Below, one piece after another: positions 1-13,524 of a DNA stretch of 64,000 nt. Source of the DNA: Pohlia nutans. Lineage: Eukaryota; Streptophyta; Bryopsida; Bryales; Mniaceae. Made by a program: the position numbers and the translations under genes. Location of the stretch: positions 5,567,001 to 5,631,000 of the forward strand of contig CM040102.1 in NCBI GenBank assembly GCA_022496805.1. The letters run 5' to 3'. Within the stretch, counting starts at the first letter, position 1. Every line of letters starts with the position of its first letter. The notes under the pieces were generated by a model. The model did no database searches, was not told the origin of the DNA, and worked only from the letters and a program-made list of their open reading frames with translations.

Positions 1-3000
1 TCGTGTTCCCCATCGCTATCAATCATGACGACTGTTTTTCTCCTCTTAGTATCATTCGAGTCTTTATCGATCTCTGAAACCACCGACAAGATAAAGCAAC
101 TAGACTATATTAGAGTATGGAACAAATAGGATAGGATTTAGGTTGTGAAGCTGGGGTTGAAATTACAATGCCTTCTGAAAAAAATTATATTCGACATTTG
201 GACACAACTTTCAAATAATGATTCAAGATTCCATATCTTGGTTACTAGTAGCGTAGACATATACAAATGTTGGTTAACAATGATACATGATCGGCAAGCA
301 TTAGATGAATTACAACTGTCCTCAGCGGCTAAGAAAACTGGAACCATAAAAGTCTCAAACGCAGATGCAAAACACAAAACTTTGCTACGATGATTTGTAT
401 TTCATTAATCCAAAATAAAGAAATAACCAGAATAATGTTTCCAAGACCTGTAGGTATCAAGCGCCGCTTCGGCCGTCTGGATGTTGTCAAGGATACACCA
501 TTCTGAACATGAGGACTTTGTGATTCTCTTGGATGAACCACACCCGCACTATCCACAATCCAAGGCTCAGAGTTTTCTTTGTCCAAATTGCCATTCCCAT
601 CCTCGTTTTTTTCTGATATTTCCACAAGCGCATTTTCACACACAAATATTAGTATATTGTCACTTAGTAGGCAAAATACTACTCAAAGCATGACAAGGAA
701 CCATAGAAGAAGTGCAATGTGGAAAACCCACCATGTGAATTAGGAGGAAATGTATCCAAAGCAGGTTCTGGCAAGTTTGCATCTCCCCCTATTTGCAAAT
801 GCTTCACTTCATCAGATAGCGACCTGTTTCCTTCCAAAGGCCTCTCTGCGGCTGCACCGGAGGATGAAGCCTGGCATCAACATCAGCTAACATCAGGTAC
901 CAAGTACAGAACCTGTTCGCAATGCAGGCCCTACCTTCACCTCATGATTACGTATGCAAAGACGATAGAAATAAGGAGCCAGGTGTTATGATCGCCAAGC
1001 CTAGGAGTACATGAACGAGAGTAAATCAGACCTAACATTGAAACTGTCAATACGTATAGCATACAGCTAAATTAATATTCATAACAATCACAAAATGCAT
1101 TCATCCATACCCCAGAGCCATTGATGTATGTTGGACCCTCCAGCTTTTTCTGGGCATGAATGCGTGGTTTTCGTGGTCGTGGAGGAAGAAGCTTTCTTTG
1201 CAACTTCTTTGTTTTCTTCACGTCATCTTCTTCGCAGACCTTGTAATATCAGCACGAAATGTTTTTAATAAGTATTTATTGGGTATGTGTGCAATGTCAT
1301 TGAAAACCACATAGCTCGTTGAACAAAACAGCACAATAGACAGCCCTGGCGGAAAATGAAATCTTCCAGGACCATATTAGTGCTCAGTGTTTTGAAATCG
1401 ATTAAAGCATCGTAGCTAATTGACCTATAAGAGACGTAATTGGAAGATGATCATCAAGAAAACTAGCTGTGTGCCAGAAAATAGACACAATCTTCGGTAG
1501 TTACCAAGAAAACCTATATCATTTTTTGAAACGGAAAGTCACCTTTTTCATGTTCATTTTCTGCTTCCCAGTGAAACCCTGTTGTCCCTCACTTGCTAGG
1601 GCTTCCTTGAAAAGCTTACTTTTATCTGCATCCAGGTCCCCTATTTCTTCCACCTGAAAGATTTGGAGAAATTAGTATGCAACCAGATCTAAGCAATGAA
1701 AAGATGAGTGAGCTCTCATATTCGCCATGCAAAACAAGACGATAACCATTGCGTTGACCCGGTTTAGAACATCCACAACAGCGCGACACATACCGTAATC
1801 GGGAAGAATCTTAGCAACTTCTTAAAAAATAGCACATATGACCAACTGAGATTTACGCAAAAGCAATATCAACTCATAAACGTGTGCAGCAAGGAGCCAG
1901 AAAGGATGCAGGATCTGAGAACCCCCGATTCTATTTTCTTCCAGTGAAATGCAGGACTTCGATAAGAAACCACATAATACCACTCATTTCTAGGTTCACT
2001 ATCACCTTGTCAGCAGTTCTAGCAACTAATGAATAACATTTTGAATGAATCAAAGACGAAGAAAGCATAATAATTCAATTTACTATGGAATGGGTGTCGA
2101 GAGGATTGAAATAACATACAGTGTCCACTCCAGGTAAAACCAGTCCCATTTGTGCCGCCTGCTCAGGTGTGTCAGCCAGATAGACAGTGGCCCACTTTTC
2201 GGTCCCCATGAGAGAACCAGAACCTGGATGGTCTTCTTCTTTGTCTAAGATTTCATACAAAGACCACCCATCGTCTGGTACATCATCTGATTGAGTTTTG
2301 GCCTTGACTTTTGTCACCAGAAAGCCACTGGCTCCCTCATCCTGAATTCTTCCATGATGCCTGCGCATGAATCACACGTAATATGTTCATCGCTCAAGTC
2401 TGATCGTAAACAAAGAGGCACGCTTGCAAACAATGTACGTTGTATCTTATGTAACCCGCGGCATATAATCTAAACTCTAGAAACCCTAAACCTAGAAACT
2501 CTACATACACCTGCATTCACGAAAGTCGTGATTGAAGAAAGATCTACACCTTCGTACTGGCCGCTTCGCCTTCAAGTCCAGCTCAGCCCTTTGAACAACC
2601 TCGAAGACTGCAGGAGTAGCAGGTAAGCCCGCCCAATGTGTTCTCTCCCTCCAGGCCTCAGTTGTACACAAGTCGGGAAGTTGTTTCTCGAGCAATTTGT
2701 ATAACTGGGGCAAATCTTGACCAGCGTCTTCCAATTTCTCCTGATAAAAGGGAAATCATAAATAGTTAATGGACCGTTGCCCATCATCTTCGGGAAGTAA
2801 ACTTCAATCCCATAATCTCAAAGAATTTATGCCGATGCCGTATATTGCCAACAAGAAACGTCGAGATCCTAGGTGCAAAACATTCAGAAATACATCTCCA
2901 AGTTCCTACAACTGACAGAAAATGGAGCAGATTATAAACACCTGCAAGATTGCGATTTTGTCCTCCAACTCGGCAAGCGAGTCCTTCCAATTTTCGGTAT

Positions 3001-4495
3001 AAATTGCCATTTCTTCCTCGACAGCTGTTTCCAACTGCATCACGAAGGAACAATTAGTTAACTCTTAACCGTTCCATGGTTCACATAGGCTGAAATGAGA
3101 CATTGACCTTCATTCTGATTATGCTGTGGATCTTACCAAACGAAACAACAATATATATAAATTTCAAATAGCAGCAAGGGAAGCGTTCGTACCTCAGGTC
3201 CAGATTTGGTTTCCGAAAGTTCCAAAGACACCTCCAACCTCGTCGCCTTCAGTGATTCATCCTCTAGTTTCTCCAGTGCTTCGATAGCCTGAGAAAACAC
3301 GAATTAGAAAGAATATATATATAAACAAGGTTTGAATGAACATGCCTTCAAATGAATGAACAGTCAAACAGGTCTGTGCTATCTAGAACAGTACAAACGC
3401 GCTGATAGGAAAAGATCTTAGTCACGTCCAACAAAAATCGTCATGAATTTGGGTTCACAAAAAAATTGCTAGCAAGCCATACCTCTTGCTCAACTTGAAA
3501 GAATTCATCGAGCATGTTTTGAATATCCTCATCAGTGTAATGGACCTGGCCAAAAAAATAAACAAGTTTCGTTATCGATCAGTCAATTGAAATAGAAAAC
3601 TCTCAAGAAACGGGATGCAACAAACAGACTAAGGGAAACCAACGTCACCTAACTAAACCCATTACGCTCTTCAGCCTCTGCTTAGTTTGAAGCCTGTTTC
3701 AGTGCGCCGTATGCATCTCATTGAAAAGACCAATTAGCCTGATGATAAAAGTATATTTTACTGAAATCAATTAGCCTTTACCTCGGCAATAGAGTCCTCG
3801 CCATCTTCAGACAGTGAGGAATCATCGTCATCTGGATTAGAGTCCTCTTCGTCATTGCCCGCTTCAGCTGAACTGGATTCTTCAGCGTCCCCATCGTCAG
3901 CTTCATTCCCATCCCCACCCTCAGCATTTACGGCAGCACTACCATCAACGTTTCTGACAGCATTGTCATCATCCATGCCTTCAGCTTCACAGAGGTCCCC
4001 AGTTGTAGTTCCCTCCCCATCTTTTATAGCAACTCCATCTTCGGTCCCAGGTGCTCCAGTCAATACTCCCCAGTTGACCCTCTTGACCACAGCCGGAACT
4101 GAAAGATCTGCTACTGCAGGAGGCATTTCTGGCTCCCTGAAAGCAGTGTCCACCCGAAAAATTAAAAAATTAAAGACTTCAACCCGCAAACTGAGTAACC
4201 ACCAATGACACTAGAAGAAGAGTGACGTAAGAATCACAACTAATAAATTGCTGAGGACATTAGAGGGACTATTGTATAGGCCCGGAACATACATCACTAA
4301 AATACAAGAAGTGATACGGCTAGAATAGAATTTCGTAGGCAGGTACCTATATCCTTCAAATGCGAATGAATTCAACGTCACAGAAAGAAAAGGGAAACGC
4401 AGCAAAACTTACTCAGGCACAGAGGCGGATGGCTCGATGACAAGATGAGAGAGCGCATCTTCAGTTGCAGTAACAAGAGTATCTGGCCCCTCCAT
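1..4495 (-). CDS. ATRX: ATRX/CHR20-type SNF2 chromatin remodeller, N-terminal part (partial, runs off left edge)
   Basis: Exons joined by GT-AG introns in consistent phase: 4413-4495, 3782-4136, 3483-3545, 3193-3288, 2942-3034, 2550-2740, 2120-2360, 1543-1653, 1111-1239, 732-870, 448-612, and 1-73 continuing left. The ATG is at 4495. About 580 residues are present. Residues 95-146 are an Asp/Glu/Ser-rich acidic stretch. Exons 3-7 carry the coiled-coil and conserved block of plant ATRX: HYTDEDIQNMLDEFFQVEQE, then TEAWRERTHWAGL, KRPVRR, DEGASGF and EKWATVYLADTPEQAAQMGL. The last exon has KRRKTVVMIDSDGEH, matching the segment just before the ADD zinc domain in Arabidopsis CHR20. The ADD domain and SNF2 helicase motifs lie outside the window. 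The family are SWI/SNF2 ATPases linked to histone H3.3 deposition in heterochromatin and at genes. Family assignment rests on recalled similarity and splice consistency; the exact edges of exons 10-11 are less certain. Confidence 0.92.
2479..2505. repeat. AAACCCTAA-type motif in ATRX intron
   Basis: A short stretch with two imperfect plant-telomere-like units (AAACCCTAAACC) lies in the intron between exons 6 and 7 of the ATRX gene. It is probably an intronic telo-box or chance occurrence; no function can be assigned. Confidence 0.4.
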
Positions 4496-5729
4496 AGTGA
4501 AGCCCTATACCAAAAAGGGCGTCACCCTACACCATGAGAAACTCTGGCCCAGAGCGAGCATTGGCATCCAAATCTCTTCACGTCTTCACGTCTTCTGATT
4601 ACAGAGCTCCACAAGTGTCAGAATCAATTCCAGTCCCAAACGAGCCACGCAGTTTGGAGTTAAAGCAACCAATTCCAACATACACATTCAGTCATGCAAT
4701 TTCCACTCCAGGCTTCTGTCTCATTGTGGTAATCTCACTTAAAACGATGGAGCTATCCTCATTTGTGTCAATCACACTAAAAACTGAAACAAACAGCGCT
4801 ACTCTTCTGTCAGAAAAATCGCTGAGGGAATTCCAAGCTCGCTAAGGGTCACAACTGTGATCCAAACGGTAAAATGGCGCACTACACGAACCTCACCTTC
4901 ACACACCAATCGTGACTTGCTCTAATTTCCTATACTCAGACAATCGAAAGCAGAAAGAGAACAGAGCTCTGACAATCGAAGCCAGATACAAACGTAAAAG
5001 CTCAAAGGCGAATTAAGAGCTCCACATGGACACAATGCCAAGACTGAAAAACGTTGAAAATGAACTCGCCATAGCCGAGTTCCCACCAACCACTAGGGTT
5101 GCACCAAACTCACCAAATCCTGCAAAAAAACTGGACTCCGACTTTCACAGTACGCAAATCGCCGGAACTTCAAATCCACCGCCGAAATTCAAACTGCGCA
5201 TCAAACTAAGTCTGTCCCACGGGAATTCCACCGACACGAAAATAAAATAAAAACGGATTGAAAGTTCGTCACAAACGATCAATGGCCTGCGGGGCGGGCG
5301 ATGAACGAAAGGCGACGGACCTTCTTTCAAATTGGCGGCATGCTAAATTAAACTACAGTTTTTTCCTGATGCTAATTTTAGGCCCCCAAAAACGCTGGAA
5401 ATCAACGAGTTTCGTCGAAGACGGAGGAGCACCAAACCCTAAGACTTCATTGCCAATGAAAACCCAAACTCCACTCCCTCTCATCTATAAAAACAAGTGA
5501 TGATGGCTATGAGTGGGAAGAAGAGTATATTATAGAAAGACTCTTTCTTTGGTCACAATCAACCCACTCCCCTCCCATCCCATCATCTTTCTATCATTAT
5601 CATTTTAAGGTCCCACCTCCGATATTTGAGAAATGATTCCAGAATCTTACTTTTCTTTATTACAACAATTACCAAAGTTAACCAAAAGTTTTTCAATCCG
5701 GTTTGCTCTATTTTTTCTTCTTTCTTATT
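4496..5729. other. Upstream region of ATRX; no gene recognised
   Basis: This is the 5' flank of the minus-strand ATRX gene. Short open frames exist on both strands but none resembles a known protein. A CTATAAAA-like box on the plus strand near 5485 and an AAACCCTAAG motif near 5431 could belong to a promoter, but the transcription start of ATRX would be on the other strand closer to 4500. No terminator or RNA gene was seen. Confidence 0.4.
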
Positions 5730-6520
5730 TTTCAATTTTTGATTTGAAATTGTTCCGTTGAAGTTTACGCTAAAAGGACACGAAATCGTCCGGCTTCAAC
5801 TTTCAATCGGCTTAGATTTTGTACCGTAGAAGTGTAAAGGGACACGAAATCGTCCGGCTTCATTTTTCAATCGGCTTTGATTTTGTATCGTAAAAGCTAA
5901 GATTAAAAGAACAAAACACCATTCGCACAGCTTCACCTTTCAATCACGTAGTTTTGAATCATTTATCGTACCGTAAAAGTTAAGGTTAAAAGGGACACGA
6001 AATCACCTTTCAATCACTTTGATTTTGACTCTTATCGTACAGCACAAAGCAAAGCCAAAAGGATGTTCATAGAGAACCAACCTTTACTTACAAGTTAACT
6101 GGTTAGAATTCAGAATTGTTTAATTGAATTCAAAATCTTTGGAAAAATTGATTATTCTAAGTATAACTTTGAGAATATTCTCTAGTCAAGAGAATGCTTC
6201 GAAAATTAGTTGGTACAAGGAAATGTAAGACCTTTTCCGGTTAAGCTAAATTTCTCTTCGGACTTGAGAAGAAAGAGTTTGACTTCACCTTTCAATCACT
6301 TTGATTTTGAGTCTTATTGTACCTTAGAAATCAAGTTTAAAAGGACAAAAAATTGTTTGGCTAAACCTCTCAATAAATTTGATTTTGAATCTTATCATAC
6401 AGTAGAAGTCAAGGTTAAAAGGATTAAAAACCGTTTGGCTTCATTTTTCAATTTTTGATTTTCAATTTTATTGTATCTTAGAAGATAACGTTAAAGAGAC
6501 AAACAAAAAACCGTCCTTTA
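5730..6520. repeat. Degenerate minisatellite, unit about 80-90 bp
   Basis: Several diverged copies of a unit run in tandem. Each contains GTTAAAAGGACACGAAATCG, a 'CCGGCTTCACCTTTCAATC' type stretch and then TTTGATTTTGTATCGTA. Copies are clear at 5755-6060 and again at 6280-6500, separated by a less similar spacer at about 6060-6280. The open frames across it are repeat-derived. There is no sign of coding. Confidence 0.75.
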
Positions 6521-6669
6521 CTTTTCATAGGGTGCAACACAGTTACAAGCCAAAAACTCCTTTTTGTATCTTCTTTTTTTTCTCTCAAACCATAAAGGCA
6601 ATTAAGCTATATTGATAATACTTTAAAAGAAATCTAAACTACATTGATACCATAGAGACTTTATTTATA

Positions 6670-7340
6670 TTCGAATGTTGAAACAAAGAACTCTTTGTTG
6701 GCACACCAAGAAAACCTCATATGTACTTTCAACGGACTTCTTGTTTCAACATACAATGAATTAAGTTACATTCAACTAGAAACTTTGTTAGCACGTAAGA
6801 CGACACGTACTACCTCCAATTGACATTCTTGGAGGCACATAAAATGAATTACAATAAATTGTCTTTAATGGATACTTTGATGATACGTCATGTGAACTTA
6901 ATTAGCTCTAACAGATTGTTTACTGGCACATAAAATGAATTAACTACCCTCACATAACACTTTGTTGGTACAACATATAAAATGAATTAGAGTAAACTAC
7001 CTTTAATGGATACTTTGTTGATACGTCATGTGAAATTAATTAGCTCTAACAAATTGTTTACTAGCACATAAAATGAATTAACTACCCTCACGTAACACTT
7101 TGTTGGTACGGCATATAATATTAACAAGCTCCAACAGACTGTTTAGTGGTACATAAAATGAATTGACTGCCCTCATAAAAGGTAAATCGTACGAATTTAA
7201 TTAGTTCAAACATATTGTTTAGTTTTACATAAAATGTAATTACTACTCTTAAAAGATATTTCATTGTTACAAAAATACACTAAATTGCCTCCCAAAGGAC
7301 TATTTAATGGTACATAATATGAACTAAACCATTGAATTGA
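6670..7340. repeat. Minisatellite with 138-bp higher-order period
   Basis: Sub-units of roughly 45-60 bp carry ACATAAAATGAATTAACTAC and ACTTTGTTGGTAC. A longer period of 138 bp is seen between the matching GATACTTTG(A/T)TGATACGTCA stretches at 6871 and 7009. Copies become more diverged towards 7300. It is AT-rich and non-coding. Confidence 0.75.
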
Positions 7341-7789
7341 ACAACGGACTCTATATTGGTACATCAAAAGAACAAGAAACCACCACTAATAAATCTTCAT
7401 TTATTTAGTTTTTACAATTATTTTTTATTTTTATTTTTAAATGCCCATAATATAAACTCACTGCATAAATCCACTAATTAGAACAAATGCAAATTAACTC
7501 CTAAACGTCCAATCGTTCGGAAATCGGATGATGTATCTTGAAGGTAATAGAAGATTGGACAATGCACATGCACAAGGCATATACACAAATACAAGGGATG
7601 CGTAGAAAGAGATGGTTTTTTTCCCTCCTTAAGAGGTGTATACTAGGAGGTGTACATGACAACCCATGTGAGATAACCCACCACTAGAGGCCTCTAAAAT
7701 CAGCCCATGCCCTCACCTCTCTTCCACACATCATTTATTTCCACCCAAACACCTTTTGGCTTTTAGCAACACTACCCTACATCATCAAT

Positions 7790-8220
7790 TTCAACAATGT
7801 TCAAAATCAAACACAATTTTATCATCATTGACTTTTTGCAGTGTGGATTTTTTACTATATGTTTTATGGGAAGTTGGATGTATGCATGTGTAATTCAATT
7901 AAAAAAGGGATGATTTGTGAATATTTTATGCCTCATTTCATGTTGTACTGTTTACCCAAGATTTGAAGATTTCAGTGTAAAAGTGCTCTTAAAAAAATCA
8001 ACTCTTAAAATTAAGCAATCAAAAAATCTCCAAAAGTCACTAAATTTAGATTGTTACATTTTGGCCAATTACCAAAAAAACCATGTACAAATTATCAATA
8101 TCTTATTTGTAATCAAATTACAAAATAATTTTCAATTTTAAGTTTCAAATTTTATACAAAAACATTGGTGATAACAATCATAGATCTAACCATCAAAAAA
8201 ATCATATTGCACAACTTTTA

Positions 8221-8288
<68 letters not shown>

Positions 8289-8375
8289 AAGTTCAAAATA
8301 TCCCTCTTAGTTACATTATATGAGACATCTTTGAAATTCTTTAAATTTGAAGAGGAGTGAGGACATTTAGGAGCT
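7790..8375 (+). mobile_element. Relic of the 570-bp TTAA-type MITE (family A)
   Basis: The interior matches the complete copies at 16364-16939 and 45348-45921: a TTGACTTTTTGCA block near 7830, 'GTGTAAAAGTGCTCTTAAAA' near 7975 and GAGTGAGGACATTTAGGAG at the right end near 8355. The left terminal repeat is missing and the right one is mutated (TTTAGGAGCTAA instead of TTTAGGGGTTAA). An (AT)31 tract has expanded inside it at 8224-8285. The stretch 7341-7789 before it shows nothing recognisable. Confidence 0.65.
8224..8285. repeat. (AT)31 microsatellite
   Basis: An uninterrupted AT dinucleotide tract of 62 bp inside a degraded family A MITE. Likely polymorphic in length. Confidence 0.98.
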
Positions 8376-10480
8376 AAGTTCTCACCACATCATCTAAAAT
8401 ATTTTATACACCTCCACTATAAATAAGCACATTTTCTTCTTTCGCAATTTATAGATTGTGAGTATGGAATAGAAACTCAAATGAATTGACTCTTTGCTTA
8501 ATGTGACTTTTAAAACACCAAAGTGCCATTACTTTTAAATCCTACATAGTTCTTTGTAGAACTAGCACAACATTAATAATATTTTTAATAAAATATATAA
8601 TTATCATCAAAATCCAAGCATTAACATTTGAATTTTTTGTAAATCTCATTTAATACATCAATACACAAGTATGAATTGCATTATATGTTCCAATTATTAA
8701 AGTGTTGAAAAATAAACTTAAATACAATATTTCTTTGATTATTGTTACGCATCTCTCCACATGATCTGAAGGGACATAAAAGGGCATCAAATGATGTGAA
8801 AGGCTAGTATCTTATTTTGACAAAAATAAAGTAGAATGATTTTAGAGGAAAAAATGAAACAATGATGGGACGATCATTCAAGAATGTGAAAGGATAAAAG
8901 TTACCCCACATAAAGAATGATTTTGACGAAAACAAAATCGTGAACGAAATGGAACAACAAGAGGACCCAATGACACTAAAGCTTAAGAAAAAACCATTTT
9001 GGACTAGATGTCATTATTGGAATATTGAATAATTTTATGTTTTAAAATTTAAAGTTTTATATTTTTATGTTATTTCACATGTTCAAGTTTCTATTGTTAA
9101 AAAAATAAATGTTCGTAATTGAAAAATTGGGTCTAAATGGGGTGGTTTAGAACAACTCTTTTATATTGGCTCCCAAATGCTCAAAGCTTTTGAACATAAC
9201 TTAGATGTACTATAAGATGTGGTTTTTGAAAAGTTTTAAGTTTCAACTTCAAAGAAAAAATGTAAAGCATGTTGTTAGTGCACATAAATGTGGTCCAATT
9301 TGAACAAATAGAAGTGAATATTTGCAATTGATTTTTACAATTTTTGACATTGGAAATTCATCAAAATTATGTTTTGGATACTTTAAACTTGGAAATTTCA
9401 TTACAAGATCAAAACACATTTATCACTTCAAGCAATGAGTTAGTATTTCATAGAGGGAAAGTAATACACATACAAATCCTAAAGACTGAAATTGACAAAA
9501 CTTAGAAGAAGGCTGTGAAAGAAATTTCCAAAAACCAATCCCTAGATGTAGTAAAGGTATTCTCAAAAGTTTTGAATTGTTCAACGGGCTAGAAACATTG
9601 TGATTTTTTCTAAAACACACTATAAGGTCCAATAAGCGCTTAAGCCCCCAACGACGGTACTACTGTAGTTTTGTAGAGGTCTCTTAAGATCTTTTCAAAA
9701 GTAATTGAAAGAATTGTTAATAAGTAAAAATCTTATTATTTTAGTTCAATGTTTTTTATTACACTTTTTTGGCCAATAGTTCCAAATTTTATAATAAATA
9801 ATGGACTAAACTTTTGTATTTTTAACATAAGTACAAAGATAACATCTTCAAAATTAAAATTAAAAAACCGGTATTGAAAGCAAAAGGATGGAACAAAGAG
9901 TTTGACACATTTTCAATTTTAACATACACACTTGATTGAACTTCATGAATGCCATCCAAATTTCATCATCTTCAACCCTCATTGTTATGACAATTTCAAA
10001 AAATTAATTATGTATTCTTTGAATTATAGTAAAATTTTCATATCTGCCCAAAATTGACATTGTAGGGTAAAGACATTCAAAATTTGTTTAAAATGTACTT
10101 TTTGTTATTCAATGAATTGAAATAAGGTTTAATAGAGATAACTATATCTTTTTGCCAAATCAAAAATTCAAAATTCAATAAAAAACATTGAACAACTATT
10201 ATTAACCTTGAAAATTCAGGATGGCCAAATATTGTCACACTAAGCAGTTAAGGGTATATTATAAGTTGATTTTGAATGCTTATAGAGCATATTTTGGGAT
10301 CCTCATCGCTCCCAATTGGAGATGGTTTTGTGTTTTAAGGGTATACTACTTTGAAAATTCATAAAATCACAAATTTCATTGGAAAAATATGATTTCACTT
10401 GTATCGAGCTCCAATAAGATTTACCTTTGTTTCAAAAATTGATGACACACTTGATATGACCTTCAAGATGTTAAGATTGC
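8376..10480. other. Gene-free AT-rich DNA
   Basis: Very AT-rich sequence with frequent stops in all frames. No protein, RNA gene or clear terminal-repeat element was recognised. A TTAAGGGTATA stretch near 10245 may be a decayed TTAA-type MITE end. Confidence 0.5.
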
Positions 10481-10700
10481 TTAACCCCTAACTGCCTAAG
10501 TGTTTATTTTTTGAATGATGTACACAATCACTATACAATTTCTCATCCATGGTGGTTTTTTCGCACTTGGATTTTTTACATGAATTTTTCAGGTAGTCAC
10601 CTTCACGTAAGTGAAATTAGATTAGAAAAAAAATCGAAATGAGATTTACTATGTCCTTTTATTCCATTTTGACAAAAAAAATGATTTAAGGGTTTGAGCT
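10481..10700 (+). mobile_element. Truncated left end of family A TTAA-type MITE
   Basis: TTAACCCCTAACTGCC at 10481 matches the left end of the complete copy at 16364, followed by related sequence (GATGTACACA, then a GGATTTTTTAC-type block). No matching right end follows, so it is truncated or rearranged. Confidence 0.6.
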
Positions 10701-11804
10701 ACTTAATGCGCACTAAATCATTCTTTTAATGCTAACATACAGACATTAGTACAAAAGCCTGCTTGTACCACCAAGGTCATCACCAGAATGAACACCAAAT
10801 TGCTTCATGGCCACGATGATGGAGAAAAGGTGTTGTTCGGTGAAATCGGACACGTAATGTGGCAAAAGAAGGCATTGTGCAACGAGTCAATTATTCGAGA
10901 TGGCCCCACCAACCTAACGATGCCGCACACTTGTAATGGTGTAGGGCACGTTTTTAGTGAAGTTATGTACTAGAAAAAAGGTCAGAAATGGATGATTCTA
11001 CCCCATGAGCAGTCGTAGGGCTAAACTATGACCGCGCACAAGGCATAATCAGCCCTTTCCGACCCTTTCACCAAGGTTAAAAGTAGTAAGAGCATATTCA
11101 TAGCTGCCAAATTTGTGGCAAAATCAGTAAGGGCACAGTCTATATTTATAGCTAATTCTACATAGCTTGGCCGAAACTACACACCAATCTTGCTGACAAG
11201 GGCTTAAATATGCCCTTAATACTTTTAACGAGGAGGCGGAAGTCATTGAACGGAAGGGTAACTACTGTGTGTTGTCTATTTGGTGTCCATCTACATAATT
11301 CTACCTTTTTGATGAAGGCTTTTTAAATGACGTTATATCTGTGAAATGGGACCAATTTGATGGCAGCCAGATCTTCAGCTAAACACGATCACTTAATAAG
11401 ACTAAGACAATGGTCTGATATGAATACCTCGAAAAGCCATTTTGACTCTTAAATCAACCTCTATAGCAATTTTGAATGAATCCCTTTTTAAAATAAAATA
11501 AAAATGAATTGATTGGGTGGGGTTTTGATAATCTACACTCATGAAGTACAAAAAAATCAAAAATCAAAAATCAAAAAAGAAATAAAAATTGAATTCTTTT
11601 AAAGATTTTAAAACAAACATTTTGTACAAAAATTGGAGTTTGTTCCAACTACTTAAAAACATCCAAAACGTTTGTTAAAAATGTCTAGTGAAGTCATTTT
11701 GGCACCGATTTTTGATATGAAGTGTACTTCATCTGATATAAAATAATTAATTTAAAAGATTAAAAATATTATTTATTTAGTATTACAATGCATGCAAATG
11801 CTGA
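10701..11804. other. Gene-free stretch
   Basis: Contains a 61-residue open frame at 10788-10973 with no recognisable family, homopolymer A tracts, and otherwise unremarkable AT-rich DNA. Confidence 0.4.
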
Positions 11805-12180
11805 TTTTTAGCAATTTTTCCTACGAAGCATAAAAACATAAAAGTTAATTTATCCAATTAAATTTTTTTACTCTGAGATTATATTTGAATTAAATTACTT
11901 CATGTCATCCGGGTGTGGATATTTTTTTTATTAAAAGATAATAATTTTATTTAATTGAAGTGAAAAAATTTGTCAAAATTTGGAAATTTCAAACAAATAA
12001 TTATTTGTTCCTCCAAATTTTGACAAATGTATCCATTTCAATTGACTAAAATTATAAATACAAAAATTATAAATTATCCACACCTAGATTACATGAAATA
12101 TTTTAATTCAAATCCAAAATTTTAATTGAATAAATTAATTTTCATAATTTTATGCTTCGTGGGAACAATTGCTCTAAAAG
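11805..12180. mobile_element. Foldback element, about 376 bp, nearly palindromic
   Basis: The left outer part (TTTTTAGCAATTTTTCC then ACGAAGCATAAAA) is the inverted complement of the right outer part (TTTTATGCTTCGTGGGAAC then AATTGCTCTAAAA). The inner part also pairs, with the CAAATTTTGACAAAT-type sequence meeting its complement near 11995. It is probably a MITE whose terminal repeats span almost its whole length. Target duplication was not resolved. Confidence 0.7.
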
Positions 12181-12195
12181 TAACAGAGGTAGTAT

Positions 12196-12660
12196 GAGTT
12201 ACCATTGGGAGTACATCTGATATCCTATGGGGTTTAATAGAGTTGATATTATGAGGAATATAGTTGATACCATGTGAGGTATAGTTGATACTCTAAGGAG
12301 TATAGTAGAGTTGATATTCTAAAGAATATAACTAATACCATGTAATATATAGTTGATACTCTGAGGAGTATAGTAGAATTGATATCTTGAAGGATATAGT
12401 TTATATCATGTGGAATGTATTTTATACTTTAAGGAATATAGTAGAATCAATATTTTGAGTAATATAGTTGATATCGTAAGAATAGATCTTGATTGTACTC
12501 TATTGAGTATAATTGATACTTTGAGGAGTATAGTAGAGTTGATATCCTAGAGGATATAGTTGATACTATATGGGGTGTAGTAGAGCTGATATCTTGGGGG
12601 ATATAGTTGGTACAGAGTTGATATTCCAAAGGATATAGATGGTATCTTGAGGGTAAGAGT
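12196..12660. repeat. Degenerate short-unit tandem repeat (ATAGTTGATA...GGAGT)
   Basis: More than fifteen diverged copies of a unit of about 20 bp, consensus near ATAGTTGATACTCTGAGGAGT, alternate between 'TTGATATC' and 'TTGATACT' forms. Open frames here are repeat-derived. Confidence 0.8.
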
Positions 12661-13524
12661 TCCTATCCTAAAGAGATAGAGTCAAGATAAACAACTCAAA
12701 GTAGATGAGTTGTGCTTAGGGGTTGGAGGGTTTCAATTTGAAGAATGATTTTAAAAACTCCAAGTTAAAGAATTGTGCAGTGGAGTTAGACATCTCCATT
12801 TACATCATAAATGCATGGAAGTGAGATAACTCGAAGATCAGAACGAGTGCAGTTGAGATAAAAAGCTCTAAGTACGATCTTTGAGATAAAGATTGATAGC
12901 AATCTCAAAAGAAAGAGTACTAAGACTTAGACTGATGAGTACCACTACTTTAAGAATAGACTCTGGATGGAACCAAAGATAGAACTCCAAAAGTAATAGT
13001 AAAGTCCTAAAGTAAACTGACAATTGTCTTTGGCTATAATATCGAGCTTGGGGAGATCGAAGGGGTCATTTTGGTTGGAGTCTCTCGTTTATGGTTGGAT
13101 GGTTGAGCTATTGTATTGTTGTTAGAGTTTGTACATATATTTATATATACATTGGTTTATAGGAAGTTTGTTATAGGTAGATTAATTATTGTATTATATA
13201 CTAAAACTAAATTTTGGATTTAATATTTTAATTTCGAAGAGCATGTGAACATAAAAAATCTATTAGAATACCTTTTTTTGTGACACTATATTGTTCGTTA
13301 CTACAACTTTTACCTTCTTCAAAAAAATTGGATCTTTAGCAGCTATTGTATAGCGAATATGATTTTCTTTAAAACAATGACTAAAAGTTGACAAATTGAC
13401 ATTATTTCATAGACCACACATTTTTAATATGCCAAATTTGGCTCAAAGATGCTTCATGTTCAAGCGGTGGTATATGGTGTCACCGACATAATTTCGTGGC
13501 AGGCAAATTGTCGTAGTGACTGTA
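12661..13524. other. Gene-free stretch
   Basis: AT-rich DNA without recognisable coding or terminal repeats. Confidence 0.4.

Noticed and set aside
3855..4208. A 117-codon plus-strand Ser/Pro-rich frame
   Set aside because: It is antisense to the acidic second exon of the ATRX gene; the composition is a by-product of Asp/Glu codons.
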